64,000 nucleotides of DNA from Clostridium sp. Cult3 (GCF_021655115.1 NZ_PPXY01000009.1:1-64000), one strand, 5' to 3'. Positions 9,262-18,722 are shown, numbered from the stretch's first letter. Translations and numbers: made by a program. The notes: generated by a model from the letters alone, not told the origin.

Positions 9262-9823
9262 CGAAAGGTTTTAGTAATTCTTTTAGTATTATTGGATTTT
9301 TAATGTTTTTATCCAGCCACAATTCTTCCTTATCCCTAGGTAATATTACAGGCATCCTATGATGGATGGATTTCATCTCTATATTGGCTTCTGTTGTAAG
9401 TATGGTAAAAGCATGGTATCTAACTCCATTATCATCAGTAAATATATCATATAGTCCAGCTATTGAAAAGATATCCTCCCCTTTGAGGGAGATTTTTCTC
9501 TTTATCTTATCTTCTCCTACCTTTTCCCATTCGAAAAAACTTGTTGCTGGTATTAGACATCTCCTATTATAGAATGGGTATTGAAAGGTAGGCTTTATAT
9601 CTACCGTTTCGCTTCTTGCGTTTATTATAGGCTTTTTTGTAAAGCTCGGCATAAATCCCCATTTTACCATTCTGAGTTCTTTATTTTTCCTATTTATGAT
9701 TATTGGAGATAGATCTGTTGGGAAGATTTCATCTTTGGGATTGAATGTATCTATTCCTTTTATTGCCTTATATCTATCTAGTAAACTATCTATATCCATA
9801 TCCAATGAAAATCTACCGCACAT
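9239..9823 (-). CDS. SOS response-associated peptidase (SRAP/HMCES/YedK family)
   Basis: A 194-residue protein of the family that covalently traps abasic sites in single-stranded DNA. The frame is open three codons further upstream (MKT), but the family requires Cys as residue 2, exposed after Met removal. The ATG at 9823, giving MCGRF, must therefore be the start, and it also has the better spacing from AAAGGA. The catalytic set is present: Cys2, Asn68 in INARSET, Glu98 in FFEWE and His155 in HHRMPV. The protein forms a thiazolidine with abasic DNA and shields it. It lies just upstream of the hydroxylase operon but has its own terminator. Confidence 0.92.
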   Translation of the reverse strand: MCGRFSLDMDIDSLLDRYKAIKGIDTFNPKDEIFPTDLSPIIINRKNKELRMVKWGFMPSFTKKPIINARSETVDIKPTFQYPFYNRRCLIPATSFFEWEKVGEDKIKRKISLKGEDIFSIAGLYDIFTDDNGVRYHAFTILTTEANIEMKSIHHRMPVILPRDKEELWLDKNIKNPIILKELLKPFDHSLLIE

Positions 9824-9992
9824 AGTTTTCATCCTTTCATCATTTAGTTATACATCTTGTATAAATATATTATATAATGATGATAGATTGTTTGCTAGTA
9901 CAATATGGTAGTATATGTGAAGATGGAGGATATAATTAATGGTATAGGTTCCCAGATGGGAAAGGTAAAGGAGACAATTGGAAGGTGATAAA

Positions 9993-10592
9993 ATGAATAT
10001 GAAGAAAATTTTAGCTTTGATGGGTAGTTCGAGGATCAACAAAAACACCGATAGATTATTAGATCTAACGCTTAAAGGTGCTGAGGATAAGGGACATAAA
10101 ATAAATAAGGTGTATATTTCTAGAGAAAATATTTCTCCCTGTACTGGATGTAACTACTGTGGCAGCAAAGGTAAATGTGTCATAAAAGATGATATGGTAG
10201 AAATATATGATTATATCGATAATAGCGATATTTTTATATTGGCATCGCCTTTATACTTTAATACCGTAAATGGGATTACCAAAAATCTAATTGATAGATG
10301 CCAGAGATACTGGTCTATTAAGTATCAATTGGGAAAGGACTATAAAAGGCAATCTAAAAGGGTGGGTATATTTCTAGCTGTTGGAGGGGCTAGCTATTCC
10401 CAGGAGCATTTTCAGGCTACTGTCCCCACTATTGATCTATTTTTTAAGGCTATAAATGCAGAATACAAGGGTAATTATTTTATTTCGGGAACGGATGATA
10501 CTCCTATATGGGAGAGGGAAGATATAAGAGAAGAATTATATGAAATAGGTTTCAATATAGATAATCTTAAGAATTTTTATATCCATAGATAG
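9993..10592 (+). CDS. NAD(P)H-dependent flavodoxin-fold oxidoreductase
   Basis: A 199-residue flavoprotein. ILALMGSSRINKNTD at the N-terminus is the FMN phosphate-binding loop of the NADPH-dependent FMN reductase family. CTGCNYCGSKGKCVIKDDM is the cysteine-rich segment seen in the iron-sulfur flavoprotein-like branch, and LASPLYFNTVNG contacts the flavin. It probably reduces quinones, nitro compounds or a metal/sulfur centre with an FMN cofactor. The TTG at 9978 is in frame, but GGAAGGTGAT directs initiation at the ATG at 9993. It stands just before the aldo/keto reductase on the same strand; an 84-nt gap leaves co-transcription open. Confidence 0.8.
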   Translation: MNMKKILALMGSSRINKNTDRLLDLTLKGAEDKGHKINKVYISRENISPCTGCNYCGSKGKCVIKDDMVEIYDYIDNSDIFILASPLYFNTVNGITKNLIDRCQRYWSIKYQLGKDYKRQSKRVGIFLAVGGASYSQEHFQATVPTIDLFFKAINAEYKGNYFISGTDDTPIWEREDIREELYEIGFNIDNLKNFYIHR

Positions 10593-10676
10593 AATTTCTT
10601 TTCCTACATAGGAAGGAAAAACATAATATTTGTAGAATATTTTATATATAGTAATAAATTTATAAGGGGGAATTTT

Positions 10677-11810
10677 ATGCAATATAGGAATTTTACCAAA
10701 GATAATATTAAAGTATCAGCTCTTGGTTTTGGGTGTATGCGCTTTCCCATACTAGATAATGATTCTAGCAAGATAGATGAATACAAAGCCATAGAAATGC
10801 TTAGATATGCCATAGATAATGGTGTGAACTATATTGACACAGCTTACCCTTACCATCAAGGAAATAGTGAATACTTAGTAGGTAAAGCTTTAAAGGATGG
10901 ATATAGGGAGAAAGTACATCTTGCTACAAAGCTACCGGTTTGGTTGACTGATAGCTATGAGGATTTCAATAAATATTTAGATGAGCAATTAGAAAAACTT
11001 GATACCGACCATATCGATTTCTATTTACTACACGGATTAAATAAGGAACGTTGGGACAAGATTAAAGGTCTAGAGATTTTGAAATTTGCTGATGAAGCTA
11101 AAAAAAGTGGCAGGATTAAATACATTGGGTTCTCCTTTCATGATGAGCTAGAAGTGTTTAAGGGGATTATCGATTCCTATGATTGGGATTTTTGTCAGAT
11201 ACAATTAAACTATATAGATAGGGATTATCAAGCTGGAGAAAAAGGTTTGAGATATGCTTATGAAAAGGGTATATCTGTAGTCATAATGGAGCCAATAAAA
11301 GGTGGAAAGTTATCAAACCCATCTGATGAAATTCAATCCATATGGGATTTAAGTGATGTGAAGAGAACTCCTTCTGAATGGGCTCTTAGATGGGTGTTAA
11401 ATCACGAGGAAGTGTCAGTTTTACTAAGCGGTATGACTACCCTTGATCAAGTTAAGGAAAATATAAAAACTGTTTCTGATGCTAGGGCTAATTCTTTAAG
11501 CAAAGAAGAGATGCAACTAATAGATAGGGTTACAGATATTTATAATGAAAAGATAAAAGTTGGATGTACTGGCTGTGAATATTGTCTTCCTTGTGAACAA
11601 GATGTTAGGATTCCAGATATCTTTCAAATATACAATGATCTACACGTATTTGGAACAGAAGAGAATTCCAAAAGGATATATAGATCTTTTATAGAAAAGG
11701 AAGTAGATGCTTCTAGATGTATAGAATGTGGGAAATGTGAATCCGCCTGTCCACAAAACATTGAAATAAGAGAATACCTAAAGGAAGCTCATAAAGCTTT
11801 AACTAAGTGA
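10677..11810 (+). CDS. Aldo/keto reductase with C-terminal 4Fe-4S domain
   Basis: A 377-residue protein. Residues 1 to about 280 form the AKR TIM barrel: GFGCMRFP near the start, [12 protein letters not shown] containing the conserved Asp and catalytic Tyr, LLHGLNKE, and [10 protein letters not shown]-terminal region carries two cysteine clusters, [10 protein letters not shown] and [12 protein letters not shown], the latter a classical 4Fe-4S ferredoxin motif. This architecture is common in anaerobes and suggests ferredoxin- or cluster-linked reduction of a carbonyl, but no substrate can be named. Start at ATG after AAGGGGG. Confidence 0.88.
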   Translation: MQYRNFTKDNIKVSALGFGCMRFPILDNDSSKIDEYKAIEMLRYAIDNGVNYIDTAYPYHQGNSEYLVGKALKDGYREKVHLATKLPVWLTDSYEDFNKYLDEQLEKLDTDHIDFYLLHGLNKERWDKIKGLEILKFADEAKKSGRIKYIGFSFHDELEVFKGIIDSYDWDFCQIQLNYIDRDYQAGEKGLRYAYEKGISVVIMEPIKGGKLSNPSDEIQSIWDLSDVKRTPSEWALRWVLNHEEVSVLLSGMTTLDQVKENIKTVSDARANSLSKEEMQLIDRVTDIYNEKIKVGCTGCEYCLPCEQDVRIPDIFQIYNDLHVFGTEENSKRIYRSFIEKEVDASRCIECGKCESACPQNIEIREYLKEAHKALTK

Positions 11811-11901
11811 GATTAGGAATAGTATTTAGGGATTCAAGTAAAGGAATATACGGTGTAGAAGAGATAGTTAAACCCCTTTGGAAGTGTTTTTCACCCTATT
11901 A

Positions 11902-11929
11902 TGTTCAAATTAATATAATATATTGAACA
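11902..11929. promoter_or_regulatory. Inverted repeat in the peroxiredoxin promoter region
   Basis: TGTTCAA (11902-11908) and TTGAACA (11923-11929) are perfect 7-bp arms separated by a 14-bp A/T spacer that contains -10-like TATAAT sequence. The gap from 11811 to 11952 has no other gene. A repressor, perhaps peroxide-responsive, could bind here, although the sequence is not a standard PerR box. Confidence 0.4.
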
Positions 11930-11952
11930 ATATAATAATGGTGGTGAAAAGC

Positions 11953-12594
11953 ATGAATGAAAATAGATGTTTGACTTTAGGGATGAGAGCGCCAGATTTT
12001 CAAGCCCAGTCTACCTTTGGTCCTTTGAGATTATCTGATTATATGGGAAAGTGGGTGGTGCTTTTTTCTCATCCAGGAGATTTTACTCCTGTGTGAACTA
12101 CTGAGTTTATTGCTTTTGCAGAGCAATATAATTCTTTCGTTGAAAGAAACACTCAACTGATAGGTATAAGTTTAGATAGCAATTCCTCACATCTAGCTTG
12201 GGTTTACAATATATATCAAAACACTGGGATTCATATTCCTTTTCCAATTGTAGCAGATAAGGATATGAGTATAGCCAATATGTATGGTATGATTGCCCCA
12301 GATATTAGTACCAATACTACGGTGAGAAATGTATTTATCCTAGATGAGAGGCAGATCATAAGGGCTATTCTTGTATATCCATTGTCTACTGGAAGATACA
12401 TTCCAGAGATAATTAGACTGCTTACTGCATTGCAGACTGTAGATAGGGAAAGAGTGGCTACACCAGCAGATTGGTTCCCAGGAGATCCAGTAGTAGTACC
12501 AGCACCACAAACCTACGAAGAACTTTTACGAAGAGTAAGTGGTGAAGAAGGTTATTGTTGTATAGATTGGTATTTATGTTATAAAAACATATAG
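11953..12594 (+). CDS. prxU: Selenocysteine-containing peroxiredoxin (Prx6/AhpC-type)
   Basis: A 213-residue peroxiredoxin read through an in-frame TGA at 12094-12096. The sequence before the TGA ([20 protein letters not shown], then [11 protein letters not shown]) and after it ([11 protein letters not shown]) is continuous peroxiredoxin. The TGA is exactly the peroxidatic cysteine codon of the PxxxTxxC motif, giving T-P-V-Sec48. A selenocysteine at this site is known for PrxU of Eubacterium acidaminophilum and relatives. A SECIS-like hairpin follows the TGA. The enzyme reduces peroxides to alcohols or water, probably with thioredoxin. The C-terminus carries extra cysteines ([11 protein letters not shown]). 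Automated calling would likely annotate only the last 109 residues. Confidence 0.9.
12094..12130 (+). promoter_or_regulatory. SECIS-like element and selenocysteine TGA codon
   Basis: Twelve nucleotides after the TGA, ATTGCT (12109-12114) pairs perfectly with AGCAAT (12122-12127) around the 7-nt loop TTTGCAG. The stem extends by a T-A pair, a mismatch and another pair. Position and size resemble bacterial SECIS hairpins that recruit SelB within the coding region. The loop has G and U residues but does not exactly match the E. coli fdhF loop, as is normal between species. Confidence 0.7.
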
Positions 12595-12608
12595 TCTTTA
12601 TATTTTCT

Positions 12609-12632
12609 AAACACCTTTAAAAGGTGTTTTTT
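12609..12632 (+). terminator. Terminator of the peroxiredoxin gene
   Basis: AAACACC (12609-12615) pairs with GGTGTTT (12623-12629), and the arm runs into a T tract. Confidence 0.7.
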
Positions 12633-12655
12633 CTTTGTAAATAGAGGTCTCTTTA

Positions 12656-13354
12656 TTACACTATATTAGGTAGTATATCAGCTAATGATATACCCCTAGG
12701 GTTCCAGTATCTATGTTTAAAATCCAATACTTTATAGGGTTTATTGAAACTATCTATTAATTGAAAGAAATTATGATCTAACCAAGGTGGCGTCCAAGCT
12801 CCAGAACGGGCAATGTGTATAATGGAAATATTAGGTGGGTTACATATTTTATCTGTATCTATATATCTTATATCAAATTTGTCGTTTATTTCTTTAAATT
12901 GGCTGCTATTTTCAAAGGAAAAAGGGCTTAAAAGAATGTAGGCTGTTTTTATAATGGAATCGTCTAAAAGCTTCCCTAACCAGTTGGCGCAATTTACTTC
13001 AAATTGGAGGGACATTATTCCTCCATAGCCTAGATCAGTGTGGGCATCAAAAGAGTAGATAGTATCACATGAAAATTTTTTTGCTATATAATAGCTGAAT
13101 TTATGGGAATCAGATACATATAGTTTAGCATTTTTTTGTATATGAAATTTTAAGGATAAGGTTGCTAGAAAACGTTGCATAAGTTCAACATCCATTATTA
13201 TGGAGGATTCTAAATCCTCTCCTTTTTCCTTATATTGAAAATATCTTTGATACCATATGAAATCCTTATTTCTACTATTTTCAATATAGGAGCCAGACCA
13301 ATCCTTTTTTAAAGGTACAAAATAGTCCCAGTCAATACTCAAGATATTGACCAT
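12656..13354 (-). CDS. Uncharacterised protein, possibly arginase-fold (UPF0489-like)
   Basis: A 232-residue protein starting MVNILSIDWDYF at an ATG after AGGAGGG. The segments SIDWDYF, SDSHKF and YSFDAHTDLGYGG are acidic and histidine-rich, and DAHTDL recalls the DxHxD metal-binding motif of arginase/deacetylase-fold proteins and UPF0489. I infer a metal-dependent hydrolase-like fold but cannot see a full set of arginase ligands. There is no signal peptide or membrane helix. It is transcribed alone, convergent with the peroxiredoxin gene. Substrate and role are unknown. Confidence 0.55.
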   Translation of the reverse strand: MVNILSIDWDYFVPLKKDWSGSYIENSRNKDFIWYQRYFQYKEKGEDLESSIIMDVELMQRFLATLSLKFHIQKNAKLYVSDSHKFSYYIAKKFSCDTIYSFDAHTDLGYGGIMSLQFEVNCANWLGKLLDDSIIKTAYILLSPFSFENSSQFKEINDKFDIRYIDTDKICNPPNISIIHIARSGAWTPPWLDHNFFQLIDSFNKPYKVLDFKHRYWNPRGISLADILPNIV

Positions 13355-13449
13355 CTATAATCCCTCCTATAATCCTATTATATCACTAAAGTATTAAACA
13401 AAAGAAGGGAAAAGCAAATTTTTGTAGAATGTTAGAATATAAGGAGTAT

Positions 13450-13572
13450 ATGAAATCATGAATAGATTTCAGATTCATTCAGAATAAAATAGGACATATA
13501 CCTGAAGGATTAATAAGAAATACCAGGCTTGGTGGTGAATATTATTATGACAAAAATGATAAAACTAAATAG
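13450..13572 (+). pseudogene. Possible remnant of a small gene
   Basis: After AAGGAG, an ATG opens a frame that meets TGA after three codons and then stays open for 37 codons, including FIQNKIGHIPEGLIRNTRLG and a YYYDKND tail, before TAG. The residue mix looks protein-like but I recognise no family. The first TGA is unlikely to be selenocysteine, since no catalytic motif or hairpin was noticed. The rest of 13355-13648 holds nothing else evident. Confidence 0.2.
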
Positions 13573-13648
13573 GATTTAATAAGATGAAATATTTTGTTAA
13601 TCTTATTTATTGATTCTACAAATAAAAGATATGGAAAGAAGGGAAATC

Positions 13649-14110
13649 ATGTATAGTCCAACTTATGGTAAGGTAACATATGAGGAAATGATAGATATAA
13701 TTAAAAATTTTATAAATAAAGCTCCTCAAAGTACCTACAATATTTCCGTAGGTACCGATAGCCAAAACTTTGATTATACAAAGATAGTAGTAGTTGTAGC
13801 AATCCATAGAATAGGCAACGGAGGGATATTTTTTTATGATATAAAAAATGTCAAAAGGATAACCAATATTAGTCAAAAGCTATTTTATGAGACTAGCAAC
13901 AGTTTATCCGTAGCTATGAGGTTATCGGAGGCATTGGAAAAGGAAGGTATAGATTTTGGTATAAGTATCCACGTAGATGCTGGGAAGAATGGCCAATCAT
14001 CTAAGCTAATACCAGAAATAGTAGGATGGATAAAGGCCTGTGGATTTGGTTGTGAAACCAAGCCAAATTCTTATGCTGCCTCATCTATAGCAGATAAGTA
14101 TACAAAGTAG
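13649..14110 (+). CDS. RNase H-like protein of the YkuK (DUF458) family
   Basis: A 153-residue protein. SVGTDSQNFDYTKIVVVVAI gives the Asp-containing first strand of an RNase H-like fold, and SIHVDAGKNGQSSKLIPEIV supplies a second conserved Asp. KPNSYAASSIADKYTK at the end matches the YkuK C-terminus. The family is conserved in spore formers and is of unknown biochemical function. The ATG at 13649 gives MYSPTYGKVTYEEM, the normal family start, with AGAAGGGAAA upstream. The longer in-frame extension is less likely. Confidence 0.75.
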   Translation: MYSPTYGKVTYEEMIDIIKNFINKAPQSTYNISVGTDSQNFDYTKIVVVVAIHRIGNGGIFFYDIKNVKRITNISQKLFYETSNSLSVAMRLSEALEKEGIDFGISIHVDAGKNGQSSKLIPEIVGWIKACGFGCETKPNSYAASSIADKYTK

Positions 14111-14229
14111 GAAAAATTGTCTACTATGCCTAAAATATTCATGCAAAGCTATCAAAAAGGTGTTAAAATATTATTTATTAGTGCCATATTATCTAAGACT
14201 AAATATAACAACTATTGGAGGAGATATAT

Positions 14230-16308
14230 GTGAAAAAAATTAGCACTAGAATCATAATAATAGTTTTAATCTGTTCTATATCCATGGCTGGAATAGTGGG
14301 GGCCACTAGCATGTATAGGAGTATGAAGGTTATAGAACATGAAGCTAAAGAGAATCTTGTTGAGAAGGCGCAAGTATATGGTGGAAATATAGATAATAGA
14401 CTAGTTATATATGAGTCCACGAACAATAGTATTTACCAGTTAGTTGATGCAATTATCGATGTAAACAAGCTAGGGGAAGAGGATTATTTGGAGTATTATA
14501 TTGATAATATCTTGGATCCTACCATTAGAAGAACTATCACAGAAGTTGAAGATTGTATCGGAATTTCTGTAGCTTTTGATCATCGATTTACAGGAAAAAC
14601 CGAGGGTGCTTGGTGGAAGGTGAATGAAAAGGGACATATAGAGCGTACAGCACAAAGCGATGTATCTAAGAAGGACAAGGATGATCCATCGGCAAAATGG
14701 TATTATGATGCCCAAAAGGCAAAGGGAGGAACTTGGAGTGATCCTTATATAAATGATGCAGGGTTAAATGTAATTACTTATTCAACACCTTTATTAATCA
14801 ATTCTATCTCCATTGGAGTAGTAGGAATAGATCTAAATGTAGAAGGAATTAAAAGGGATGTTGAAAATGTAAAATTATATGACACAGGCTATGCTTTCTT
14901 ACTTAGTAAGGATTTTGATTATCTAATCCATCCCACATTGGATAGCAGTAGTAATTTCAAAACCATAAACGATGGAAAGTATAATGAAATAGCAGAAAAA
15001 ATACAAAAAGAACACTCAGGTATAATTGAGACGGATTTTGGTGGAGAAAAAAAGCTCATGGCTTTTGAAAAATTAATGGATGGAAAGATTTTAATCTTAA
15101 CTGTTCCAAAACCAGAGATATTAAAGAATATGTACAACACCATATATATTATCCTTTTGGTTATGGCTATAGCAGCTATAATATCTATATTTGCTTCTTT
15201 GACGGCTGGCAGAAGAATTTCTAAACCTATAAGTATGGTCACTGATATACTAAACACTACAGCTAAATTAGATTTAAGGGATATAGAGGAGACAGGGGAG
15301 ATAAAGCATATATTAAACAGAGGAGATGAGATAGGTTCAATTTTGAGAGCAACGGCTATGGTGAGGGAAGAGCTGAGGCTTATGATCAAAACCATAGAAG
15401 AAGCCACTTTAAATGTTGTAGAAAATACAAATCATCTAAATCAGGCAACTACTGAGACTAGTCAATCCATCAACGATGTAGCTCGAACTGTAGAGGAATT
15501 GGCTCAGGCTACTATGGGACAAGCGGAAGATGCGGAAAATGGTGCCACTAAATTGATAAAATTGGCTAAGGAAATAGCTAATGCAGTAGCTAATGGAGAA
15601 ATAGCTACAGATAATTCTATGGAAGCGGGAAGGATGACGAGAGAGGGAAGTAAGGCTTTAAATAATATGGCAGAAAGAATCAGTATAACAGATAAATCTA
15701 CTGCTATTGTATCTGAAAACATCAATTCCTTACTGGATAAGTCTAAATCTATAGGCAATATATTGAATTCCATAAAGGATATTTCTGAACAAACGAATCT
15801 ATTAGCGTTAAATGCAGCTATTGAAGCAGCTAGGGCAGGAGAGGCTGGTAGTGGATTTGCGGTGGTAGCAGAGGAGATTAGGAAACTATCGGAACAAACA
15901 GGACATGCTACTGAAAACATAGAGGATATATTAAAATCTATTCAACATGAGATTGAAATAACTAAGGAAAATATGGATGTTTCAGAAGATGCTATGAAAG
16001 ATGTAAACAATTCTTTACAAATTTCTAACAAAGCTTTTGAGGATATATATTCTACTACTATGAAGGCCATCAAGGCTATAAAGGAATTAAGTGAAGGATT
16101 AGAACAAATAGATGAGGATAAAGAAGGCGTAATAATGTCTATAGAAAGTATATCTTCTGTAACAGAAGAAACAGCTGCATCAACGGAGGAATTATCTGCT
16201 TCTATGGAGGAACAGGCAGCTACTATGGAAACCATATCTAACAATACGGATAATTTAGTTAAGACTATAAATAATTTGAATGAATTGATAGATAGATTTA
16301 AAATATAA
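14230..16308 (+). CDS. Methyl-accepting chemotaxis protein with extracellular dCache sensor
   Basis: A 692-residue receptor: one membrane helix near residues 5-25, an extracellular dCache-type sensor to about 290 ([39 protein letters not shown]), a second helix ([20 protein letters not shown]), a HAMP linker and a long coiled-coil signalling domain. The hairpin tip [20 protein letters not shown] and EIRKLSEQT are the CheA/CheW-binding signature. It senses a small ligand (amino acid- or organic acid-like by family) and controls flagellar signalling. GTG start, six bases after GGAGGAG. No chemotaxis genes adjoin it. Confidence 0.93.
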   Translation: MKKISTRIIIIVLICSISMAGIVGATSMYRSMKVIEHEAKENLVEKAQVYGGNIDNRLVIYESTNNSIYQLVDAIIDVNKLGEEDYLEYYIDNILDPTIRRTITEVEDCIGISVAFDHRFTGKTEGAWWKVNEKGHIERTAQSDVSKKDKDDPSAKWYYDAQKAKGGTWSDPYINDAGLNVITYSTPLLINSISIGVVGIDLNVEGIKRDVENVKLYDTGYAFLLSKDFDYLIHPTLDSSSNFKTINDGKYNEIAEKIQKEHSGIIETDFGGEKKLMAFEKLMDGKILILTVPKPEILKNMYNTIYIILLVMAIAAIISIFASLTAGRRISKPISMVTDILNTTAKLDLRDIEETGEIKHILNRGDEIGSILRATAMVREELRLMIKTIEEATLNVVENTNHLNQATTETSQSINDVARTVEELAQATMGQAEDAENGATKLIKLAKEIANAVANGEIATDNSMEAGRMTREGSKALNNMAERISITDKSTAIVSENINSLLDKSKSIGNILNSIKDISEQTNLLALNAAIEAARAGEAGSGFAVVAEEIRKLSEQTGHATENIEDILKSIQHEIEITKENMDVSEDAMKDVNNSLQISNKAFEDIYSTTMKAIKAIKELSEGLEQIDEDKEGVIMSIESISSVTEETAASTEELSASMEEQAATMETISNNTDNLVKTINNLNELIDRFKI

Positions 16309-16336
16309 ATAAACCAGGGCTTAAGCCCTGGTTTAT
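16309..16336. terminator. Perfectly palindromic bidirectional terminator
   Basis: A 28-bp perfect palindrome with half-site ATAAACCAGGGCTT. It separates the chemotaxis gene from the convergent phosphoesterase gene and contains the latter's stop codon. Confidence 0.8.
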
Positions 16337-16926
16337 GCAAATGCAATAGCATATCGCCTGTTCAAGGTGGAATATTTTATCTGATCTAATATATGGAATT
16401 TATCGATACTCTTTTCTCCAAATTTATCCTTTACTATTTCCTCAATGGATACAGGTTCATAGTCATTATGATCTACGGCTACGTTAAAGTATTTCTGTTT
16501 TTGATACTTTGAAGGTATTAGTTTTCTATGGTGATGACCGTGAATATTTATAGTATCTTCTGGTATCTTCTTAATTGGCTTGTGGGTTAATAGAAAACGA
16601 TGGTTATCTAAGAAGAATTCCATTTTATTATATATTTTTACTCCTTTTTCTTCTAATAGTTTTTTATATCTAAATTTGAAATCATGATTTCCTTTGATTA
16701 ATATTTTTTCTCCGTTCAAATTTTTCAATAGAAATCTCAGAAATAATCGACTCCCTGCAAAAAAATCTCCTAATATAATTACTAGATCATCATTTTTTAT
16801 TCTGTTGTTCCAGTTGGAGATCAGAGCCTCGTTCATATCTTTAATATTTTCAAAAGGTCTGTTCCAGAACCATACTGCAAACCAATGGCCAAAGTGGGTG
16901 TCTGATATAAAGAAAATATTTTGCAA
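16333..16926 (-). CDS. Calcineurin-like metallophosphoesterase
   Basis: A 197-residue protein with the metallophosphoesterase motifs in order: ISDTHFGH near residue 8, ILGDFFAG near 50, IKGNHDFK near 77, LTHKP near 113 and HGHHH near 130. These supply the two-metal centre. The family cuts phosphodiesters or phosphomonoesters of nucleotides or nucleic acids; this short single-domain form gives no substrate hint. The start is the TTG at 16926, nine bases after GGAGG; no ATG is better placed. Its stop codon lies inside the palindromic terminator. Confidence 0.85.
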   Translation of the reverse strand: MQNIFFISDTHFGHWFAVWFWNRPFENIKDMNEALISNWNNRIKNDDLVIILGDFFAGSRLFLRFLLKNLNGEKILIKGNHDFKFRYKKLLEEKGVKIYNKMEFFLDNHRFLLTHKPIKKIPEDTINIHGHHHRKLIPSKYQKQKYFNVAVDHNDYEPVSIEEIVKDKFGEKSIDKFHILDQIKYSTLNRRYAIAFA

Positions 16927-17118
16927 TTTATTAAAACCTCCCTTAAATATAACGTTTTAATATTATAAACTAATTGATAATCATTTTCAAGGCTTTCTTA
17001 AAATTATTTATATCAAATAAACTATTAAATTTCTAAAGAAATTCAAAAAGAAAAGAGGATTATTAAATCTAATGTAGAAAACTGTATAATAGGGACAATT
17101 ATTAAAGGAGGGGTGGGT

Positions 17119-17664
17119 TTGCAAAGTCTCGTGATGGTTTTCCTACTTATTATACTTATGTTTGTCATTGATTATCCCAAAGTATTTATCCCAATTTTAT
17201 TAATAATAGGTAGCATATTATTTATTAAGATAAAATTGGATAGGGACCAAATATTGAAAGAAGAAAGAGAAATAGCTCAGGCAAAAGACAGAGCATGGGA
17301 AAAATATTTTAATATTAAATCCAAAATAACTTTTCCAGTTGAAACCCATATCGTCCAATATAGAGGAGGAGATGCCAACATAGTAAAGGGAAATCTTCAG
17401 ATGTGGGTACAGGAAGGTAAGCTATGCTTCTTTCCTTTTATTACTGCAATAAACGAATCTATGGATATACAAGATGTTGGGCTATTTAAGATACTAATTG
17501 ATGATATTGAGCATTATTTTATGAATCCAGATCAAGAGACTGTTCTAAACTATTATCATGAAGGTAAAAACTATTCCATGATTTTTGCAAATAGGGATTA
17601 CAAAATATTTAAAAAGCTACTACCAGAAAAAGCCTATTCTTCTGGGGAAGGGGAGATATTATGA
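17119..17664 (+). CDS. Membrane-anchored protein of unknown function
   Basis: About 181 residues. The N-terminus has two adjacent hydrophobic helices (VFLLIILMFVI, FIPILLIIGSILFI), followed by a charged linker (REEREIAQAKDRAW) and a cytoplasmic region of about 120 residues with alternating short strands (THIVQYRGGDANIVKGNLQM, ELKLCFFPF-like). The soluble part may be PH- or GRAM-like by its strand pattern and GNLQMWVQEGKLCFFPF, but that is an inference. The frame opens at GTG 17113, which touches the ribosome binding site; TTG 17119, correctly spaced after GGAGG, is the better start. A 90-nt gap to the PfkB gene follows. Confidence 0.65.
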   Translation: MQSLVMVFLLIILMFVIDYPKVFIPILLIIGSILFIKIKLDRDQILKEEREIAQAKDRAWEKYFNIKSKITFPVETHIVQYRGGDANIVKGNLQMWVQEGKLCFFPFITAINESMDIQDVGLFKILIDDIEHYFMNPDQETVLNYYHEGKNYSMIFANRDYKIFKKLLPEKAYSSGEGEIL

Positions 17665-17753
17665 AACGGTTTTGACATAAAACAGTTGTTGAAGTTTAAT
17701 AAGGGTATGTTAGGGAATATATAGTTTATAGTTATGTAAAGGGGTGGATGGAA

Positions 17754-18689
17754 TTGATTTTAATCATAGCCTTAAACCCTTCAATTGACAGGAGGTATTT
17801 TATCAACGATTTTGAGGCAGGCAAAAGTTATTCTGCTTATGAGGTGGAATATACGCCTGGAGGGAATGGATTAAATACGGCAAAGATTATCAAATCCTTC
17901 AATGAACCCATAAAAGTAACGGGCTTTTGTGGAGGTAGAAGCGGTGAATATGTGAAAGAAACCTTAGATCATATGGGTATAGAACACGATTTTATTACCA
18001 TTAATGATGAGACTAGAAGTCGTATTGCTGTTCTATCGGATTATGGGGTACAGACGGAGATCGTAGAGAAAAGTCCCTCCATATCTGGGGAAGAGGTGCT
18101 CAAGCTTTATGAATTGTATAAGAATATGATACAAGATGCAGAAATAATCTGTGCCTCGGGAGAATTACCTAGGGGTCTGCCGGTAGATATTTATAGGGAT
18201 TTAATATTGATGGCTAAGGATCAAGGTAAGAAGTTTATTTTAGATACTAGTGGGGAGGCTTTGAAGCTTGGTATAAAAGCATCACCTTTTTTGATAAAGC
18301 CCAGCAGGAATGAATTGGAAGAGTTGATGGGTTTTATAATGACTTCTGAGGCAGAAATGGTTAAGGCAGCAAGATATATTACGGAAAACGGTGTAGAAAT
18401 AGCAGTTATTTCCTTAGGAAAAAATGGAGCCATTGTCCTCTATGGAGATTATTATTATAGGGTTAATGTTCCAAGTATTAAAGCTGTAAATCCAGCGGGA
18501 GCTGGAGATGCTATGATGGCAGGCCTTGCTGTTTCTCTGTTTAGGGATTACGATTTTGAATATGTGTTAAGGATAGGGGCTGCTTGTGGTGCTGCCAACG
18601 CTATGGAATCGGAGATGGGAAAAATTGATATGGCCCTTATGAAAAGTATAATGAATGAAATAGAAATTGAAAAAAGGTTGATATGGTAG
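17754..18689 (+). CDS. PfkB-family sugar kinase (1-phosphofructokinase/tagatose-6-phosphate kinase type)
   Basis: About 311 residues. ALNPSIDRRYF at the N-terminus and GGNGLNTAKIIKSF are the FruK/LacC pattern: residues that bind a phosphosugar, with GGNGxNxA as the first signature. NPAGAGDAMMAGLAVSL near residue 250 is PfkB signature 2 with the catalytic Asp of GAGD. It phosphorylates fructose 1-phosphate or tagatose 6-phosphate with ATP. No fru PTS or lac gene is next to it, so the substrate is not settled. ATG 17748 abuts the ribosome binding site; TTG 17754 gives the family-like MILIIALNP start and better spacing. Confidence 0.85.
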   Translation: MILIIALNPSIDRRYFINDFEAGKSYSAYEVEYTPGGNGLNTAKIIKSFNEPIKVTGFCGGRSGEYVKETLDHMGIEHDFITINDETRSRIAVLSDYGVQTEIVEKSPSISGEEVLKLYELYKNMIQDAEIICASGELPRGLPVDIYRDLILMAKDQGKKFILDTSGEALKLGIKASPFLIKPSRNELEELMGFIMTSEAEMVKAARYITENGVEIAVISLGKNGAIVLYGDYYYRVNVPSIKAVNPAGAGDAMMAGLAVSLFRDYDFEYVLRIGAACGAANAMESEMGKIDMALMKSIMNEIEIEKRLIW

Positions 18690-18722
18690 AATCCAAATTT
18701 TAAGATTAAAATTTGGATTCTA
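18687..18722. terminator. Bidirectional terminator
   Basis: Perfect 15-bp arms TAGAATCCAAATTTT (18687-18701) and AAAATTTGGATTCTA (18708-18722). It overlaps the end of the convergent fusion gene and ends both transcripts. Confidence 0.75.

Noticed and set aside
9917-9988. 24-codon frame before the flavin reductase
   Set aside because: No ribosome binding site, very short, and its end overlaps the next gene's binding site; likely chance.
12265-12594. Stand-alone 109-residue protein
   Set aside because: It is the C-terminal half of the selenocysteine peroxiredoxin; the frame is continuous with the upstream half across the TGA at 12094.
13459-13461. Second selenocysteine codon in the short frame at 13450
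   Set aside because: No redox motif surrounds the TGA, no hairpin of proper spacing was seen, and the frame is only 41 codons long.
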